Below are positions 35,593 through 43,970 of a DNA stretch of 64,000 nucleotides, one piece after another. Both the position numbers and the translations under genes were made by a program. The notes beneath the pieces were generated by a model, which did not search any database, had not been told where the DNA came from, and worked only from the letters and a program-made list of their open reading frames with translations. This stretch comes from Micromonospora avicenniae. GTDB taxonomy: Bacteria; Actinomycetota; Actinomycetes; Mycobacteriales; Micromonosporaceae. Every line of letters begins with the position of its first letter. Within the stretch, counting starts at the first letter, position 1. Location: contig NZ_FTNF01000002.1 in the NCBI RefSeq assembly GCF_900156065.1, positions 434,001 through 498,000 of the forward strand, given 5' to 3'.

Positions 35593-36359
35593 CAGTGCCC
35601 GAGGAGCGGCAGGCTGCGACGCGGGGTGTCGTCGTCCAGCTCGCCGAGGGCCAGCGCCGCGAACCGGGCGGCGAACGGCTGCCAGACCTCCTCGACGTCG
35701 GCCATCACCGCGTCGCAGGCGGCCACCAGCAGCTCCGGGTCATAGCCCAGCTCCGCCAGCTGGCTGGAGGCGGCGGCCCAGGCGGCGATCATCGCGGTGT
35801 CGCACTCGATGTGGAACTGCAACCCCCAGGCCCGGTCACCCATCCGGAACGCCTGGTGCGGGTAGCGGGTGGAGGCGGCCAGCAGGGTGGCGCCGTGCGG
35901 AAGTTCGGTGATCTCGTCGGAGTGCCACTGGAGCACGTCCGGGATGAGTGGCACGTACCGGAAGAGCGGATCCTGCTCGGCGGCGTCCCGCCGGCCCACC
36001 ACCGAGGGGCCGATCTCCGGCCCGGACGGGCTGCGCTCCACCCGACCGGCGTGCGCGGTGGCGAGCAGCTGCGCGCCGAGGCAGACGGCGAGCGTGGGCA
36101 CCCGGTGCCGGACCGCCTTGCGCAGCAGTCCCTCGACGGTCGGGAACCAGGGAGCGCCGGGCGAGCCGTCCGGCAGCGGGTAGGCCTGCTGTTCACCGCC
36201 GAGCACCACCAGCGCGGCGTAGCCCTCCAGGTCGGCGGGGAGCTCGTCGCCGGCGTGCGGACGCACCACCCACAGGTCGAGCCCGGCCTCGGTCAGCCAC
36301 TCGCCCAGCCGGCGGAGATCATCGGTCGGGTCGTTCTCGATCACCAACGCGGTTGCCAC
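35592..36359 (-). CDS. Class I glutamine amidotransferase-like protein
   Basis: A 255-aa protein of the GATase1 GMP-synthase-like group. The nucleophile elbow is VCLGAQLLA, and LQFHIE holds the His of the triad, with a Glu two residues on. It opens with VIENDPTDDLRRLGEWL, as in stand-alone members annotated as type 1 glutamine amidotransferase. The stop shares one base with the glnE start, so both are in one operon. Its partner synthetase, if any, is not nearby, and some members instead hydrolyse gamma-glutamyl compounds. Confidence 0.88.
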   Translation of the reverse strand: MATALVIENDPTDDLRRLGEWLTEAGLDLWVVRPHAGDELPADLEGYAALVVLGGEQQAYPLPDGSPGAPWFPTVEGLLRKAVRHRVPTLAVCLGAQLLATAHAGRVERSPSGPEIGPSVVGRRDAAEQDPLFRYVPLIPDVLQWHSDEITELPHGATLLAASTRYPHQAFRMGDRAWGLQFHIECDTAMIAAWAAASSQLAELGYDPELLVAACDAVMADVEEVWQPFAARFAALALGELDDDTPRRSLPLLGH

Positions 36360-36505
36360 GCCGTCGAGGCTATCCGGTGCCCCACCGAACCCCGAACCCC
36401 CTCGGCCCGGTACGGCGACGGTGTCGACGCTCGCCCCGGCCGGGGTACCCGCCGCCGGGTGGGCGCAGCGCCGGCACGCGAGGCACGAGGATAGGCTCAG
36501 CCGCT

Positions 36506-37441
36506 GTGACCAGCGCTGCCCTCACCGTCCTACGTCCACCCGTGCTCCGCCCCGGCGACACGGTGATGCTGGTGTCCCCGTCCGGGCCGACCCGCCCCGA
36601 GCGGGTGGCCCGCGGTATCGAACTGCTCACCGGCTGGGGCCTGCGCCCGGTGCTGGCGCCGCACGCGTACGACCGGCAGGGCTACCTGGCCGGCGCGGAC
36701 GAACTGCGGGCGGCGGACCTGAACGCGGCGTTCGCCGACCCGCAGGTACGAGGGGTGATCTGCACCCGCGGCGGCTACGGCGCGCAGCGGGTGGTCGACG
36801 CGATCGACATGGACGCCGTACGGCGGGACCCGAAGGTGGTGGCGGGCTTCTCCGACGTCACCGCGTTGCAGCTCGCCCTGTGGCGGGGTGCCCGGCTGGC
36901 CGGCGTCCACGGGCCGGGGGCGGCGTGGACGGACGAGCGGACGCCGCTGCGCTCCGCCGAGTCGCTGCACGCCGCGCTGATGACCACCGAACCGGTGACG
37001 GTGACCGCGGTGCCCGAGGAGGAGACCTACGCCGTACGGGTGCCCGGCCGCGCCACCGGCCCGCTGCTCGGCGGCAACCTGTGCCTGATCGCCGCGTCGC
37101 TCGGCACCCCGGACATGCCCGACCTGACCGGGGCGGTGCTGCTCGTCGAGGATGTGCAGGAGCCGCCGTACAAGGTGGACCGGATGCTCACCCAGCTGCG
37201 CCGGGCCGGGGCGCTCGACGGTCTGGCCGCGGTGGCGGTCGGGCAGTTCACCAACTGCGCCGACGGCTGGCCGGTGACCGTCGCGGACGTACTCGCCGAG
37301 CGCCTCGGTGACCTCGGCGTGCCGGTGCTCGGTGGCCTGCCGATCGGACACGGCGTCGGCCAGCTCACCGTCCCGGTCGGCACCGAGGCCACCCTCGACA
37401 CCGCCACGGCGACCCTCACCGTCGCCCCCGCCGTCCGCTGA
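36506..37441 (+). CDS. LD-carboxypeptidase (S66 family)
   Basis: A 311-aa serine peptidase that removes D-alanine from muropeptide tetrapeptides during cell-wall recycling. The nucleophile Ser is in GFSDVTAL, and the Glu and His of the triad are in VLLVEDVQEPPYKVDRM and LPIGHGVGQ; the N-terminal VSPSGPTRPERVARG and CTRGGYGAQRV segments are typical. The GTG start at 36506 has no ribosome site, and a TAGGCT hexamer lies just upstream. No signal peptide is present, as expected for a cytoplasmic recycling enzyme. Confidence 0.92.
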   Translation: MTSAALTVLRPPVLRPGDTVMLVSPSGPTRPERVARGIELLTGWGLRPVLAPHAYDRQGYLAGADELRAADLNAAFADPQVRGVICTRGGYGAQRVVDAIDMDAVRRDPKVVAGFSDVTALQLALWRGARLAGVHGPGAAWTDERTPLRSAESLHAALMTTEPVTVTAVPEEETYAVRVPGRATGPLLGGNLCLIAASLGTPDMPDLTGAVLLVEDVQEPPYKVDRMLTQLRRAGALDGLAAVAVGQFTNCADGWPVTVADVLAERLGDLGVPVLGGLPIGHGVGQLTVPVGTEATLDTATATLTVAPAVR

Positions 37442-37466
37442 CCCACCCGGTCGCCCTCGCCCCGTC

Positions 37467-37521
37467 GATCCTGAGGTTGACGGGGCCGAACCGGTCAATT
37501 CGCCCCGTCAACCTCATGATC
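37467..37521. repeat. Intergenic palindrome, family A copy 4 (overlaps a stop codon)
   Basis: The 20-nt arms (37467-37486, 37502-37521) pair with one mismatch around a 15-nt loop, with core TGAGGTTGACGGGGC. The left part of the arm resembles the other A copies and the rest has diverged. It lies between convergent genes, and its TGATCA provides the TGA of the lyase gene on the minus strand. Confidence 0.87.
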
Positions 37522-38434
37522 ACACCTGGGGTGGTGGGGTGAGGCGGGCCAGGCGGCCGATCTCGAGGGCGGCCCAGACGGTGCCGTCGGGAGCGACCGT
37601 GAGGCCGTGCGGCTCCGAGTTCGGGGTGGGGAGGTCGTACGTCTCGATCCGGCCGGCGACGTCGACGTGGCCGATCCGGTTACCGCCCCATTCGGTGAAC
37701 CAGGCTCCGCCCACGGCGTCGCCGACGATCGCGTGCGGCCGAGCGGACCGGTCCGGCAGCGCGTACTCCCGGATCCGGCCGTCGGGGTCGATCCGGCCGA
37801 GCTGACCCGCGAGGATCTCCACGAACCAGAGCCCGCCGTCGGCGCTCGCGCTGATACCGACGGGGCCCGCGTTCGCTGTCGGCAGCGGATGCACGGTGAC
37901 GCCGCCGGCCATGTCGACGCGGGCGAGCGCGTTCGCCTGGTTGAGCGTGCACCAGACCGTCTCGTCCGGCCCCGGAGCCATCATCGACGCGAACGCGCCG
38001 GCCACCGGCAGCGCGAAGGTGGTCGCCGCCCCGTCGGTGGCCACCCGGCCGACGGTGTCGGAGTTCATCCCGGCGTACCACAGCGCGCCGTCCGGGCCGG
38101 TGGTGATGCCGCACGGTCCGGTGCCGGGCGGCAGGGCGACCGAGCTGAGCTCGCCCGCCGTGCTGATCCGGCCGATCCGGTCGTCGCCGGAACGGGTGAA
38201 CCAGAGCGCGTCGTCCGGACCGGGTGTGATGATCAGGGGCCGGCTCTCCGGCGCGCCCAGCGACCAGGTCCGAACCTCGCCGTCGACGCTCATCCGGGCG
38301 ACACCACCGGCATGGACCAGCGTCAACCAGGACGCGCCGTCGGGGCCGGTGGTGACGCCGTACGGGCCGGCGCCCGCCTCGCTCACCGGGAACTCCTTGA
38401 TCAGGGTGTCGATCACGCTGCCGCTCCTCGCCAT
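37520..38434 (-). CDS. vgb: Virginiamycin B lyase-like seven-bladed propeller (streptogramin lyase)
   Basis: A 304-aa protein made of repeated beta-propeller blades with the pattern GPDGALWF. It carries the residues known to be catalytic in staphylococcal Vgb: the SEPHG motif (E274, H276) and a Glu 15 residues further on (WAALE, E291), plus the RPHAI and WFTEWGGNRIG blade motifs. Vgb opens the ring of type B streptogramins by elimination. The ATG at 38434 gives the family length; an in-frame start at 38506 adds a basic tail. It may protect against competitors' antibiotics, or act on an unrelated lactone. Confidence 0.82.
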   Translation of the reverse strand: MARSGSVIDTLIKEFPVSEAGAGPYGVTTGPDGASWLTLVHAGGVARMSVDGEVRTWSLGAPESRPLIITPGPDDALWFTRSGDDRIGRISTAGELSSVALPPGTGPCGITTGPDGALWYAGMNSDTVGRVATDGAATTFALPVAGAFASMMAPGPDETVWCTLNQANALARVDMAGGVTVHPLPTANAGPVGISASADGGLWFVEILAGQLGRIDPDGRIREYALPDRSARPHAIVGDAVGGAWFTEWGGNRIGHVDVAGRIETYDLPTPNSEPHGLTVAPDGTVWAALEIGRLARLTPPPQV

Positions 38435-38627
38435 CGCTCCGGCCGGGCCTGACGGTGCCGCACCGGCCCGCCGGCCGACCCTGCCGACGATCCGGCACCG
38501 GCGCAACCCGTTTGTCCCGTTCCTCGCCGAGACTCTCAGCCGGCTGACAGCCTCGCCACGGGTCCCGCCAAGCCGGCCTGGTCACTGTCGACGGGTCTTG
38601 GCAACACGACGACGAGATGGAGGACCG

Positions 38628-39125
38628 ATGTCCCGCAGCATCAGGAGGAAGCACCTGCTGGCCGGCCTGGCCACGGCGGGCGTGCTCGGCGTCGGCATCG
38701 CCGCGCCGACCATGGCGTTCGCCGCCGACGGTGGCACCCCGACGCCGAGCGCCGGCAGCACCACCACGAACGGCGGCGCCCAGCAGAAGGCGGCCGGCCA
38801 CCAGGGGAAATTCGCCGAGAAGCTCGCCAAGGAGCTGGGCGTGCCCACGGACAAGGTGACCGCCGCCCTGAAGAAGCTGCGTGACGAGCACAAGGCCGAC
38901 CGGCCGCAGCGCCCGTCCGCCGAGGACCGGCAGGCACGGCTGAAGAAGCGCCTGGACCAGGCGGTGAAGGACGGCAAGCTCACCCAGGAGCAGGCCGACG
39001 CGATCACCAAGGCCGTCGAGGCCGGCGTCTTCCCCGGCGGCCCGGGTGGTCCCGGCCGCCACGGCGGTTGGGGCGGTCACCGCGGCGGCGCCAACGGCAC
39101 GCCCGAGGGCACGACCGGCAGCTGA
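38628..39125 (+). CDS. Small secreted helical protein, unknown function
   Basis: A 165-aa protein with an RRK-type signal peptide cleaved near AFA-A (about residue 31). A Thr/Ser/Gly-rich spacer follows, then a charged helical region (about 60-135) with two similar motifs, LAKELGVPTDKVTAALKKL and KDGKLTQEQADAITKAVEAG, and a Gly-rich tail. The helical motifs resemble those in small actinobacterial secreted proteins with no known job. A GATGGAGG site precedes the ATG. It diverges from the lyase gene. Confidence 0.7.
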   Translation: MSRSIRRKHLLAGLATAGVLGVGIAAPTMAFAADGGTPTPSAGSTTTNGGAQQKAAGHQGKFAEKLAKELGVPTDKVTAALKKLRDEHKADRPQRPSAEDRQARLKKRLDQAVKDGKLTQEQADAITKAVEAGVFPGGPGGPGRHGGWGGHRGGANGTPEGTTGS

Positions 39126-39314
39126 CGCCCCGCACGCCCGTTGCCGACCCGGACCGGCGTACGGCCGGAACGCCGCAGTCGCCTGACCCCGGACCGGCGT
39201 GGGCCTGGCGCTCGGGCCGGGCCGCTCAGCGATCGGAACTCCGGCGACGTGGCGGTGTCGAACGCGAACACCGCCACGCCGCCGGCCCGGGTACAGCGGC
39301 GGACGCCTGACCGG

Positions 39315-39689
39315 TCAGGCGCCGGCCGGCGGCGGCGCGAAGACGCCGACGTGATTGCCGGCCGGGTCGAGCAGGTGGGCGAGGGTGAGGCCGTTCGGGT
39401 TCGTCTTCACCGGCACCACCACCTTGCCGCCGGCCGCCTCGGCGCGCCGGCAGGTCTCCGCCACGTCGGTCACCTGCACGTAGAAGATCGCGTAGTTCGG
39501 CCCGGTCCCGGCGGTGCCGCGGATCGCGCCGCCGATCCCGGCCCCGGCGCCCTCGGTCGTCCGGTACGACGTCTCCCCGGTCCCCTCCTCGGTGAAGCGC
39601 CAGCCGAAGAGGTCGCCGTAGAACCGCTGCGCCTCATCGGGCCGCTCGGTGCCGATCTCGAACCAGGTGACGGCGTTGCTGATGGTCAT
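39315..39689 (-). CDS. VOC family protein
   Basis: A 124-aa glyoxalase-fold protein beginning VTWFEIGTERPDEAQRFYGDLFGW and ending HLLDPAGNHVGVFAP. This is the group often annotated as 27-kDa-antigen or glyoxalase-like in actinobacteria. It starts at the ATG at 39687-39689. It follows the NACHT gene by 43 bases in the same direction but has no obvious link to it. Confidence 0.85.
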   Translation of the reverse strand: MTISNAVTWFEIGTERPDEAQRFYGDLFGWRFTEEGTGETSYRTTEGAGAGIGGAIRGTAGTGPNYAIFYVQVTDVAETCRRAEAAGGKVVVPVKTNPNGLTLAHLLDPAGNHVGVFAPPPAGA

Positions 39690-39732
39690 CTGTGGCCTCC
39701 CGTTCCACGCGCCGGCCACCCGGCCGGCGCTG

Positions 39733-42700
39733 TCAGGAGTCAGCCTCGACCTCGCTCGCGACACCGTGCTGTCGGCGTTTTCCGGCCAGGTCCACCACCT
39801 CCCGCACCAGCGGGCCCAACCGCCGCACCAGATCAAGGTGCTGCCTGCCGTACCGGGCCTCGAAGGCGGCGAGCAGCCCGGGGGTGAGGAACACCTCGCC
39901 GAGCCCTCGCTCGTGCAGGCGTACCAGCACCTCGGCGGTCACGCCGTCCAGAGCGATTTGGAGCTGGCCGACGCGGTCGCGCATCAGCGGGTTGACGATC
40001 CGGGCGAGCCGCAGATCCGTCACCTCGTTCGCGCCCAGCGCCCGCTGTGCGCAGCGCAGGAGCGCGAACCTCGCCGCCGGTTCCCCGAGCGGTTCGACCG
40101 GGCAGGCGGACAGCACCTCGGCCAGCAGTTCGGGAGACGCCGCACGGTCCGCGGCCAGCCGGTCGAACAGCAACCCCAGGAAGGCCGCCCGGTCCCACTC
40201 CGGCACCACCTCGGACACACCTGCCACCACCCGTACGCAGCGCAGGTAGACCTCGCGCCGTTCCCGCTCCGTCGCCGGTCGCAGGGGCAGGAGCCAGGCG
40301 TCCACCAGCGCCCGGGCGGCCGAGGCGGAACCGCCCGACCCGTTCTGGAAGACGGCGAGCGCGGTGGTCAGCTTGTCGAGGAACGGCTCGACGGCGTGCA
40401 CCACCACGCCGGAGTCCGCATCGCAGGTCAGGTGGGCATTCCGCCGCAGCCGGGCCAGGAAGTCGCGCGACAGACCCCAGCCACTCCCCGCGCGCCCGGC
40501 GGGCAACCCCAACAGCCAGGCCACGTCCGCAGCGGGTGGAGCCGCGAGCCGATGGTGCGTCCAAATTCGGATGTCCCGCGCGCCGCCCTCCCCGAGTCGA
40601 TCCAGCGCAAGCAGGTCGCTGAGGCCCTGCCACTCCTCCGGGTCGAGCTGGGACCGCCAGAGCCCCACCTGGGCCCGCCACTCGGCCACCGGATCGATGG
40701 CATCGGGAAACAACTGTCGCCCGGTCACCGAACCACCGGCAGCGAGGGCGAGCAGCAGCAGATTGGCGCTGTAGGCGGCGTAGCGGGCGGGCACCCGCAG
40801 CCGCCGGGGACGGTAGTCGTCGAACCGCCGCGCCCCCGCGTTGTACGGGGCCTCCCGGAACAGGCGCAGCAGCAGATCCGCCCAGGCGTCCCGGTGCGCG
40901 GTGCTCCGCCCGGCCAGCCCTTCGCCGAGGAAGGCGAGCACGGTGGCCCGGGTGCTCAGCACCGCGTACGAGAGCAACGCGTGCAGCAGGTCGTCGTCGA
41001 CCCCCGACCCTCCGCGCCAGGACAGGCTGGCCGCAGCGTCCCGGGCGACCAGGTCGTCCACCACCTCTGCGGTGAGCCGGGCCACCAGGTACTCGCCGAA
41101 CGTGGCGTGCAGGAACTCGTACGTCTCGCGCCGCCGCTCGTCGAGGGCGGCGCGGGACCGGTGTATGAAGAAGAATCGGCCGAGCACCACCTCCGCCGCC
41201 GCCAGCGGCACCCGGAGCCCCGGACGTTCGCGTGCCGGCGCGCCGCTCAGCGGCAACGCCGCCAGGTCACCGTCCAATTCGGTCGCGGTGACCCACTGGG
41301 CGCCCCGGTTGAACATCGCGAACGCGACGACGGCGAGCCGACGCAACTCCTCCTCGACCGCCCGGCCCAGCTCCCGATCGGGCAGGCCGTCGCGCTCCTT
41401 GACCACCTCGCGACGGGCGAAGCGGCTCAGCAGCCGCTCGTAGAGTTCCCACCGGCGCAGCTCCCCGGCCTGACGCAGGTCGCCGCCCTCCGCGTCGTAG
41501 AGCGCCAGCATCAGCAGCAGCAGAGGCTGCGTCGCCAGCTCGCGGTGCGACAGCACGATCTCCCGGTCCAGCGGGCGCGCGCCGAGCGCCCGGAAGGCGG
41601 CGCGATTGACCCGGTTCCAGGTCTCCACCCAGGTCCCGACCCGCGGCTCGTCGAAGGGCTCCAGCCGGACCGCGATGGTGCCGGGCGGCGACGGGGCCCG
41701 GTCCGCCACGCTGGTCCGGCTGGTCACCAGCACCGCCACCGGTCGACCCTGGTCTGCCTCGCGACGCTGGAACGCGGCCACCCGCCGCAGGTAGTCGGTC
41801 TGGCTGACCCCGGTCGCCTGCAGCAGCTCGTCGAACCCGTCGAGCAGGACGACCGGAAGCGCGTCCTTCGCGGACCGGGACAGGGTGGGCCAGTCGAGCC
41901 GTTCCCCGGTGTCGTTACGGATCGCCTGCTCGATCTGGTCCTGCAGGTCACCGGCGGCATGGACGTCGCGGAGCGTCACCCGGACCACGAGGAAGTCGGC
42001 CGCCGGCAGTTGCGCGGCGACCACGCGGGTCAGTACCGACTTGCCGGAGCCCGGCTGCCCGAGCACCAGCAGTGGGGCCCGGGTCGCGCCGGGCGAGGTG
42101 AGGTGCACGACGAGGCCCTGCCACAGGTCGTCGCGCACCGGCCGGCCCTCCCACCAGCTCTCGTCACTGGGCCGGGCGTTCGGGCCGAGTTCCGCGATCC
42201 GGCAGAGCGGCGGCACGTACGCCTCGCCGAGGGACGGCACGGTCAGCCCGGCCGGCACGTCGCCGGAGGCGATGATCGGTCGACGCAGCTCGGCGGCGTA
42301 CGCGACACCGAGGGCGGCCCGCCGGTCGTCCGGCGCCCGCCCGGTCGAGATGCCGACCAGCACGCGCTGCATCTCGGCCAGCCCGAGCGAGAGGCGGTGC
42401 AGCTCCTGCCGGGTCGCCTCGTGCTCGTGCAGGCCGAGCCAGAACGACACCTCGGGGAAGTCGGCCGCGAGCTGGGTCAACAGGTCCCGGTGCCGGTCGG
42501 CGGCGGACTCCGGGAGACGGCCCAACGCCTGCTCGGTCGCCCGCCAGCGCCGGTCGAACAGCGTGTCGGCGATCGCCAGGCCGCGCAGGAACGTAAGGAA
42601 GGCCACCACCAGTTCCTGGTAGTAGCCGACGAGGGCCGATCGCAGGGCGGGGTAGGGCAGGTGCGGACCCGGGACCGGCGCGGGGGTGGCGAAGAGAGCG

Positions 42701-43086
42701 GCGGTGAGATCGTCGGCCGGGCGGGCCCCGGCCAGGATCAGCTGCTCGGACCGGCCGATCCTCAGGTCGCCGACGCTGAACGGCAGGTCCAGTTCACCCA
42801 GCTGCTCGAAGAAGGCGGTGACCGCGATGACGGCGTGCGCCGCCTCCAGCCGTCGCGTCCGTCCGTACCGCGACAGTCCGGAACGTTTCTCCGCGACGCC
42901 GCGCACCAGTTCGTGACCGAGCCGGACGAACTCCGTCCGCGCGTCGAAGATGCCGAGCAGTGCCGGCACCGGCACCGCGGCGACGAGCAGCGTGCCGGCC
43001 GTCAGCTTGTCGAACCAGTCGACGAGGCGGCTCTTCTCCCCACCCAGTAGGCGTACGGCGTCGGCGTAACCGAGTGCGTCGGGCAC
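39733..43086 (-). CDS. NACHT-domain NTPase (STAND-type, candidate antiphage/NLR-like protein)
   Basis: A 1117-aa multidomain protein. The GTG at 43086 was chosen because GGGAGGAG lies at normal distance. Residues 1-330 form a helical N-terminal domain opening DALGYADAVRLLGG, similar from memory to the helical domains of actinobacterial NACHT proteins. The NTPase follows: Walker A GQPGSGKS with K349, Walker B VVLLDGFDEL (D416-E420, with the extra acidic residue of NACHT) and sensor-like VLVTSRTS. The winged-helix part contains FLHATFGEYLVARL. About 450 C-terminal residues are helical and presumably sense the trigger; no known repeats are visible. Bacterial NACHT proteins (bNACHT, Avs) often mediate phage defence by ligand-driven oligomerisation. 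A WYL regulator lies just upstream. Confidence 0.85.
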   Translation of the reverse strand: MPDALGYADAVRLLGGEKSRLVDWFDKLTAGTLLVAAVPVPALLGIFDARTEFVRLGHELVRGVAEKRSGLSRYGRTRRLEAAHAVIAVTAFFEQLGELDLPFSVGDLRIGRSEQLILAGARPADDLTAALFATPAPVPGPHLPYPALRSALVGYYQELVVAFLTFLRGLAIADTLFDRRWRATEQALGRLPESAADRHRDLLTQLAADFPEVSFWLGLHEHEATRQELHRLSLGLAEMQRVLVGISTGRAPDDRRAALGVAYAAELRRPIIASGDVPAGLTVPSLGEAYVPPLCRIAELGPNARPSDESWWEGRPVRDDLWQGLVVHLTSPGATRAPLLVLGQPGSGKSVLTRVVAAQLPAADFLVVRVTLRDVHAAGDLQDQIEQAIRNDTGERLDWPTLSRSAKDALPVVLLDGFDELLQATGVSQTDYLRRVAAFQRREADQGRPVAVLVTSRTSVADRAPSPPGTIAVRLEPFDEPRVGTWVETWNRVNRAAFRALGARPLDREIVLSHRELATQPLLLLMLALYDAEGGDLRQAGELRRWELYERLLSRFARREVVKERDGLPDRELGRAVEEELRRLAVVAFAMFNRGAQWVTATELDGDLAALPLSGAPARERPGLRVPLAAAEVVLGRFFFIHRSRAALDERRRETYEFLHATFGEYLVARLTAEVVDDLVARDAAASLSWRGGSGVDDDLLHALLSYAVLSTRATVLAFLGEGLAGRSTAHRDAWADLLLRLFREAPYNAGARRFDDYRPRRLRVPARYAAYSANLLLLALAAGGSVTGRQLFPDAIDPVAEWRAQVGLWRSQLDPEEWQGLSDLLALDRLGEGGARDIRIWTHHRLAAPPAADVAWLLGLPAGRAGSGWGLSRDFLARLRRNAHLTCDADSGVVVHAVEPFLDKLTTALAVFQNGSGGSASAARALVDAWLLPLRPATERERREVYLRCVRVVAGVSEVVPEWDRAAFLGLLFDRLAADRAASPELLAEVLSACPVEPLGEPAARFALLRCAQRALGANEVTDLRLARIVNPLMRDRVGQLQIALDGVTAEVLVRLHERGLGEVFLTPGLLAAFEARYGRQHLDLVRRLGPLVREVVDLAGKRRQHGVASEVEADS

Positions 43087-43221
43087 TGCACGCTCCTCCC
43101 GTCGGAGCTCCCAGAATGCCGTGCTGGGGGCCCGCCGCGCTGTCCCGGCTCGCCGAAGCGTCACCAGCCGCCGTTCTCCACCTCCGCATCGGTCGAGGCG
43201 TCGCGGTGTGGCCGCCGGCGC

Positions 43222-43914
43222 TCAGACCAGACTGAGCGGGCGCACCCGCTCGTGGGGGATGTCGAGGTCGTCGAGGCTCAGTTCCCGGGTCACCACCTCG
43301 GACAGCGGCTGCACGGACACGATCCGGTCGGTGCGGAAGGCGCGGATTCCGGCGCGTAGCCGGCACCAGGCGAGCAGGTACCAGTGCAGCGGGTTGCCCA
43401 GGTAGCCCAACGGCTCCACCTCACGCAGCGAGTCGGCGCCGGTGCGGTCGGCGTACCGGATGCGAAGCACCCGCCGCGCGAGGACCGCGTCGGCGACCGC
43501 GGCCGGGACAGGCGTCACCGGCCCGTCACCGATGAGGTGCACCCGGCCGGCGAGCCGGTGCGCCTCGGCGACGTCCGCTGCCGGCATCACGGCGACGAGC
43601 TTGCGCAGCGCGGTGGCGGCGGCCGCGGCGAACGGCGTGCCGCCCAGCCGGTGCAGCGCCATCGCCATCGCCACGGCCTCACCGGCGGTCAGGTTGACCG
43701 GTGGCAGGGTGCGGGCGCGGTCGAGCACGTAGCCGCCGGTGCGGCCCGGTTCGGCCCAGATCGGCACCCCGGACTGTTGGAGCGCGCCGATGTCGCGTTC
43801 GATGGTGCGGCTGCTCACCTCGAAGCGCGCGGCCAGCCAGCGGGCGCTGCGCGGCCGTGGTGACACCGCCCGCAGCTCCTCGACCAGGGCGTAGAGGCGG
43901 TCGGTGCGGTTCAC
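43222..43914 (-). CDS. WYL-domain (YafY/DeoR-type) transcriptional regulator
   Basis: A 230-aa protein with an N-terminal winged helix-turn-helix (RSARWLAARFEVSSRTIERDI) and a WYL domain (LHWYLLAWCRLRAGIRAFRTDRI, about residues 175-198). WYL proteins bind nucleic acids or nucleotides and frequently control defence genes, for example BrxR and CapW. It precedes the NACHT gene in the same direction with a gap of 135 bases. TAGCCT ends 7 bases before the GTG, so it appears leaderless. It might instead be a general YafY-type regulator unrelated to the NACHT gene. Confidence 0.88.
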   Translation of the reverse strand: MNRTDRLYALVEELRAVSPRPRSARWLAARFEVSSRTIERDIGALQQSGVPIWAEPGRTGGYVLDRARTLPPVNLTAGEAVAMAMALHRLGGTPFAAAAATALRKLVAVMPAADVAEAHRLAGRVHLIGDGPVTPVPAAVADAVLARRVLRIRYADRTGADSLREVEPLGYLGNPLHWYLLAWCRLRAGIRAFRTDRIVSVQPLSEVVTRELSLDDLDIPHERVRPLSLV

Positions 43915-43970
43915 CGCGTCAGGCTAGGCCGGGGGTACGACAACCCGTGCGTCCCGGCGGCGGCGACCGG

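Noticed and set aside
27877..38506. Idea that the region with mannosyltransferases, GATase and the lyase is a natural-product cluster
   Set aside because: There is no polyketide, peptide synthetase, terpene or RiPP biosynthetic gene; the neighbours are conserved housekeeping genes such as glnE.
39649..43050. 1133-codon open frame on the plus strand across the NACHT gene
   Set aside because: It is the antisense of a gene with clear domains; the product is Gln/Arg/Pro-rich and has no family features. High GC keeps opposite frames open.
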